Positions 6,601 to 7,964 of a stretch of DNA of 7,964 nucleotides are shown piece by piece (position 1 is the stretch's first letter; every line of letters begins with the position of its first letter). A model generated the notes under the pieces. The model had not been told where the DNA came from, did no database searches, and saw nothing but the letters and a program-made list of their open reading frames with translations. Position numbers and translations under genes: made by a program. This stretch comes from SAR324 cluster bacterium (GTDB taxonomy: Bacteria; SAR324; NAC60-12). The stretch covers positions 1 through 7,964 of the forward strand of contig JAKUUF010000063.1 of NCBI GenBank assembly GCA_022448705.1, read 5' to 3'.

Positions 6601-7803
6601 AGGAATTTTTCCCTGCTGTAGTGCTAAAATGACTTTTGTCATGCCTCCCATTCCTGCAGCAGTCAGCATATGTCCCAGATTTGATTTTACTGAGCCAATA
6701 AGAGGCTTTGTTTTTCTCTTCTCAACAGTAAGTTCAGATGCAAAGAATTTTTCCATTGAATCAAGTTCCACTTTGTCACCCAGTGGTGTCCCAGTAGCGT
6801 GGCACTCTATGTAATCAATTTGTCCTTTTTCAACTCCTACAGAACTGTATGCTCTTTCAAAAGCCAGTAACTGACCTTTTGAGTTTGGACTTAGAACAAA
6901 CTGTCCCCGGCCGTCATTTGACAAACCGGCTCCGGAAATAACAGCTTGTATTTTGTCACCATCACGCTCAGCGTCAGAAAGACGTTTTAGCACGAACATA
7001 CCTGCACCCTGGCTGGCGTAAAGTCCCCCTGAATTGTTATCAAGCGGGTTGCTTTTTTCATCCGGTTCAGGGTATGCCTGAAAGATTGAAAAACCCATGT
7101 TCACAAAAAACGGGTCAGCAGCACTTACTGCGCCGGCAAGCATCATGTCTGTTTGTTCTCCGGAAAGGTAATTGCAGGCTAAAGCAACTGCATACAAGGA
7201 AGAGGCACATGCAGAATCAATAGCGAATCTGCAGGAAGACAAACCTAAACATTGTGCGATAATGGAAGCAGGAAGTCCTGAAATATGTGAATTTTCCCAG
7301 GCAACATCTTTTTTATCTAAAAAAGGATGTAAGCTGAATTCGGGGCGGCCCAATGCCTCACGCATTAGTTTTTGAAGAGCCTTCTGATAAATGGGGAGGA
7401 CTAAATGATTTGATTCCCTGGTAGGAAATGAGAGGTTCCCAAGCACCAATCCGCATTTTTCTAAGACCTCCGTTCTTTTTAAATATCCGCTGTCCAGTAG
7501 GGCTTCACGTGCGGTATATAAAGGCCATTGAAAAGTCGGACCTAGTTGATTGATAGTCTCCGGTGGAAGCTGAAAACCTTCAGGATCCATTGAAAAATTA
7601 CGGATGTAACCACCGCGTGAACTGTAAAATTTATCCGCGATGCCTTTTTTATCGGCGGAGTATTGCAACGGATCAGCTTCAAGATTTTCTTCTATGGCAA
7701 GGGTACAGGAATTTTTATACTGAAGCAGGTTTTCCCAAAATTGCTTTGGTTTATCAGCTTCAGGAAAAAGACATGAAAGGCCAATTACAGCGATAGGCTT
7801 CAT
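688..7803 (-). CDS. pfaC: PfaC-like polyunsaturated fatty acid / secondary lipid synthase, KS-CLF-AT-DH-DH
   Basis: This cytosolic multidomain subunit (2371 residues) would condense and dehydrate ACP-bound acyl chains during iterative fatty acid synthesis without oxygen-dependent desaturases. KS, 1-455: Cys199 in DSACASS, His335 in ECHATGT, His378 in KSNLGH and GFGGTNAH near 443-451, so the triad is complete. CLF, 475-915: the Cys position is Glu669 (SSEENS) and the first His is Cys796, while KANIGH (His833) remains. AT, about 1025-1400 with a KS-AT-type linker before it: Ser1143 in GYSMGE and His1263 in VVHC, closest to PfaB-type transferases. A linker at 1401-1567 contains AHSAFLNLRKNG. DH1, 1568-1955, and DH2, 1995-2367, are FabA-like double hotdogs with HF..DPVM..SL motifs: His1854/Glu1868 and His2265/Glu2279. 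No ACP, KR or ER is seen. Classical PfaC lacks the AT. KS-CLF-AT order also occurs in thraustochytrid subunit B, and similar fusions are known, as I recall, in myxobacterial Pfa3. The ATG at 7803 is the only standard start after an in-frame stop at 7837-7839, and the canonical KS beginning MKPIAVIGLSCLFP supports it. The frame is unbroken. PfaA-, PfaD- and PPTase-type partners are not in the window, so the product is unknown. Confidence 0.93.
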   Translation of the reverse strand: MKPIAVIGLSCLFPEADKPKQFWENLLQYKNSCTLAIEENLEADPLQYSADKKGIADKFYSSRGGYIRNFSMDPEGFQLPPETINQLGPTFQWPLYTAREALLDSGYLKRTEVLEKCGLVLGNLSFPTRESNHLVLPIYQKALQKLMREALGRPEFSLHPFLDKKDVAWENSHISGLPASIIAQCLGLSSCRFAIDSACASSLYAVALACNYLSGEQTDMMLAGAVSAADPFFVNMGFSIFQAYPEPDEKSNPLDNNSGGLYASQGAGMFVLKRLSDAERDGDKIQAVISGAGLSNDGRGQFVLSPNSKGQLLAFERAYSSVGVEKGQIDYIECHATGTPLGDKVELDSMEKFFASELTVEKRKTKPLIGSVKSNLGHMLTAAGMGGMTKVILALQQGKIPATVGVMEPMSSKNSGISSKQIVQQAIEWPHKKSERRAAVSAFGFGGTNAHIVFETGKKGDRKSRHKKQSLKKTQLPMAIVGMEAIFGGCNGLNEFYQTVYDNKQHFRSLPPDRWKGMEQYTELFELPKGAWLKSFDIDFLRFKLQPNPKEHLISQQLLTLAVTDKAIKSTKLKEGQNVAVLVAMETELEIHRFRGRVNLSTQIEVSLKEAGIDLSDAEQHQLIEACKDSLSEEVPINRFTSFIGNIMASRISSLWDFSGPAFTVSSEENSVSRSLEIAQMMLDAQTVEAVIITAVDLAGSPEQVMLRQRNIPLNTGKPTLSFDKGVNGWMIGEGAGSVVLKSCEDAKKDKEKIYATVDSIAFSSATSSKDVEDCAKKAMKFASVKPDQIGLLEVCGSGSDVDDKFEMEGLTRVFSGDKPHCAIGGIKANIGHTFAASGMASLIKTALCLNHRFIPGVPQWESPKTELNPGNIFYVPEDSRPWLIQPGTPKRHAGISVIGQDQVCSNVILSEAPTELRKKIEIAEPGDLSLFLLPGQEMTEIKKGLNDLENDLNSGQGLVSTAHRYYRQYEKNNSRFAAVLLGSSRDELQKEIEAAKSGVEKSFSGNGDWSTPRGSIFSANPLSREGKIAFTYPGGFSAYVHCGRSLFQMYPGLHQLDEQLMNQTGPSDKRQGSNYLSMLLQEQRLFPRTLNCLSDDQLKELQEDFFHTPIAMFESGVSSAVLNTHVMRKGFGLEPDIAFGYSMGEISMLYGLGVWESMCNMSHVLNTSSLFKDRLAGSMNAVREAWNLKPNEFHDDPLWGCYTIQLPAAEVQAVVDKEPHAYLILINTPRESVIAGEPAACLRIIEKLGEKPTPIPVTDVVHCDPVKTEYAEIKRVHTDKVIECPDIDFYSAIDYEISKLDSETLAHNIATIYGKTVDYSRLINKVYQDGARIFVDLGPRTTCSKWISETLEAKPHLSISVNRKGTDNRVMILQALSSLISHRVPVNLDPLFPDLAAQPEKQLLQTINLGGIPIQQIFAKGIEGLNLRTDEQTETYLKPQPVSAPIHAGARSLRYTDESEIKRQSSESLMHSQRLMEPVRNSTANELPVLSISSITGFPGEFGSRRNAAHSAFLNLRKNGMKQFAGIISSMMGNRSLITADQVQTENKIRPHTPAQRVDVQAEHKAVIFDYQDLKEIAGGSIASVFGADYKAIDSYRRCVRLPMEPYLLVSRVTKLDGRLGEFKPSTVTTEYDIPNKAWYTTDGHIPWAVAVESGQCDLLLISYLGIDFECKGEKVYRLLDCTLTFLDDMPREGETLRYEISINSFARHDQNLLFFFNYECFVGNKMVLRMDNGCAGFFSDDDLAHGKGVIHTEQEQEVKKNVEKLHFPQLLNCPKSSFTRSELLEISAGNPAGCFGEEFNQYGKNPSLKNAPDQFLMSDRILSVEAHGGSFGLGYIIAEKDLAPDDWYFPCHFKDDPVMAGSLMAEGCVQLLQFFMLYIGLQTLVEDATFQPIHELPQIVRCRGQVIPGNPKMTYHVEVKEIGLEPHPYAIADIDILAGDRIVVDFRDLGVQLAEKTSQMRVTKNQRIAFKKDDNVELTKKNKTETSGSQLVADEQMIREFALGDIDKCFGPDFSIYRGRSMQRNPNGDFQLISRVTHLQGTRMEFDKPMTLVSEYDVPENAWYYLENSHPSNMPYSVLMEIALQSCGFLSTHSGAILSYPGLDLCYRNLEGNGTLLSNPELHGKTVVNEVELLSTVSSGDTIIQTHSFSLSCNGQKFYHGDTMFGYFIREALEAQVGLDGGKTIPPWIEQNPKQKSAELDLNSSNFRKILGENSTHQHFCLSSGKLSFSDKIVLVPNGGKYGEGYAYAYKKVNPDDWFFPCHFHQDPVMPGSLGLEAVIQAMQAYAIYQGVGNSFRNPRFAAVLSKVAWKYRGQILPSTKYMQLDLHVKNIIKNEKQVVLTADANLWRENLRIYEISDIVVGISETEQ

Positions 7804-7964
7804 TGATTTTACGAAAATAATTCTAAAATGTTTTGGTTATTGTTTTCTTAAATTAGCTTTCTGCTAGATATTAGCTGAGATGATAATTCATGAACTTGAG
7901 CAGGATATTTGTGAAAGAATTTTTTAAATGAAAAAATAATTTCAAAACTTTAATAAATACTTTT
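7804..7964 (-). promoter_or_regulatory. AT-rich upstream region of the pfaC-like gene; promoter presumed, not resolved
   Basis: These 161 bases upstream of the synthase start carry no convincing coding frame on either strand and are much richer in A and T than the gene. Directly upstream of the ATG (read on the minus strand, ...TTTTCGTAAAATCA) there is no recognisable Shine-Dalgarno. Reading toward the gene, a TAATAT hexamer (complement of about 7868-7873) could serve as a -10 element, but no good -35 sits at 16-18 bases from it. A TTGAAA hexamer further upstream has only a poor -10 partner. A promoter is plausible because no upstream gene abuts the start, but I cannot place it. Confidence 0.25.

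Noticed and set aside
853..7796. Many plus-strand open frames of 60-120 codons (for example 853-1167, 3553-3909, 5723-6031, 6524-6814) and minus-strand frames at 2748-2954 and 4716-4928
   Set aside because: All lie inside the uninterrupted 2371-codon synthase frame, which matches known domains along nearly its whole length. Their translations show no recognisable domains and are out-of-frame or antisense shadows.
7852..7876. Direct repeat ATTAGCT at 7852-7858 and 7870-7876, with a small GCTA/TAGC inverted repeat at 7863-7875, considered as an operator
   Set aside because: A 7-base repeat is expected by chance in a 160-base AT-rich region and there is no second line of evidence.
7880..7927. 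Short plus-strand frame of 15 codons (starts MIIHELEQ) in the upstream region
   Set aside because: It is too short to judge, has no ribosome binding site or recognisable family, and such frames are expected by chance in AT-rich DNA.
1..7964. tRNA/rRNA genes, CRISPR arrays, insertion sequences, phage genes
   Set aside because: I saw no cloverleaf-like sequence, regular direct repeats, transposase motifs or terminal inverted repeats.

Overview
This is a Gram-negative window of moderate to low GC. It holds one very large minus-strand lipid-synthase gene filling about 90% of the sequence. At the left edge are two small plus-strand genes for proteins that act in the cell envelope. The presence of a periplasmic DsbD-type domain, and of what looks like a BamE/SmpA-type lipoprotein tail, points to a proteobacterium or a related Gram-negative lineage. 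Pfa-type synthases are best known from marine Gammaproteobacteria, deltaproteobacterial lineages including myxobacteria, and some other marine phyla. The sequence alone does not fix the taxon. Neither complete gene has a clear Shine-Dalgarno sequence.

Layout: 1-109 (+) is the last 35 codons of a small protein, possibly a BamE/SmpA-like lipoprotein. 191-640 (+) encodes a 149-residue secreted protein that is only the N-terminal (alpha) domain of the thiol:disulfide interchange protein DsbD. It keeps both redox cysteines but has no membrane domain and no C-terminal thioredoxin domain. 641-687 is a short convergent gap with an AT-rich hairpin that may terminate transcription from both sides. 688-7803 (-) encodes a 2371-residue PfaC-like polyunsaturated fatty acid / secondary lipid synthase subunit. 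7804-7964 is its AT-rich upstream region, with no gene.

The main point of interest is the domain order of the large protein: ketosynthase (KS), chain-length factor (CLF), acyltransferase (AT), dehydratase 1, dehydratase 2. In the classical Shewanella/Moritella system PfaC is KS-CLF-DH-DH and the acyltransferase is a separate protein, PfaB. Here a PfaB-like acyltransferase, with its lead-in linker and its trailing helical segment, is inserted between CLF and the dehydratases. The KS, AT and both DH active sites look intact. The CLF has lost its nucleophile, as expected for that partner domain. The enzyme would need a PfaA-like subunit (KS-MAT-tandem ACPs-KR), a PfaD-like enoyl reductase and a phosphopantetheinyl transferase, none of which is in this window. 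The gene is followed by a convergent unrelated gene, so it is the last gene on its side of any pfa cluster, and any partners must lie upstream (beyond 7964) or elsewhere. The lipid product cannot be predicted from this subunit alone.
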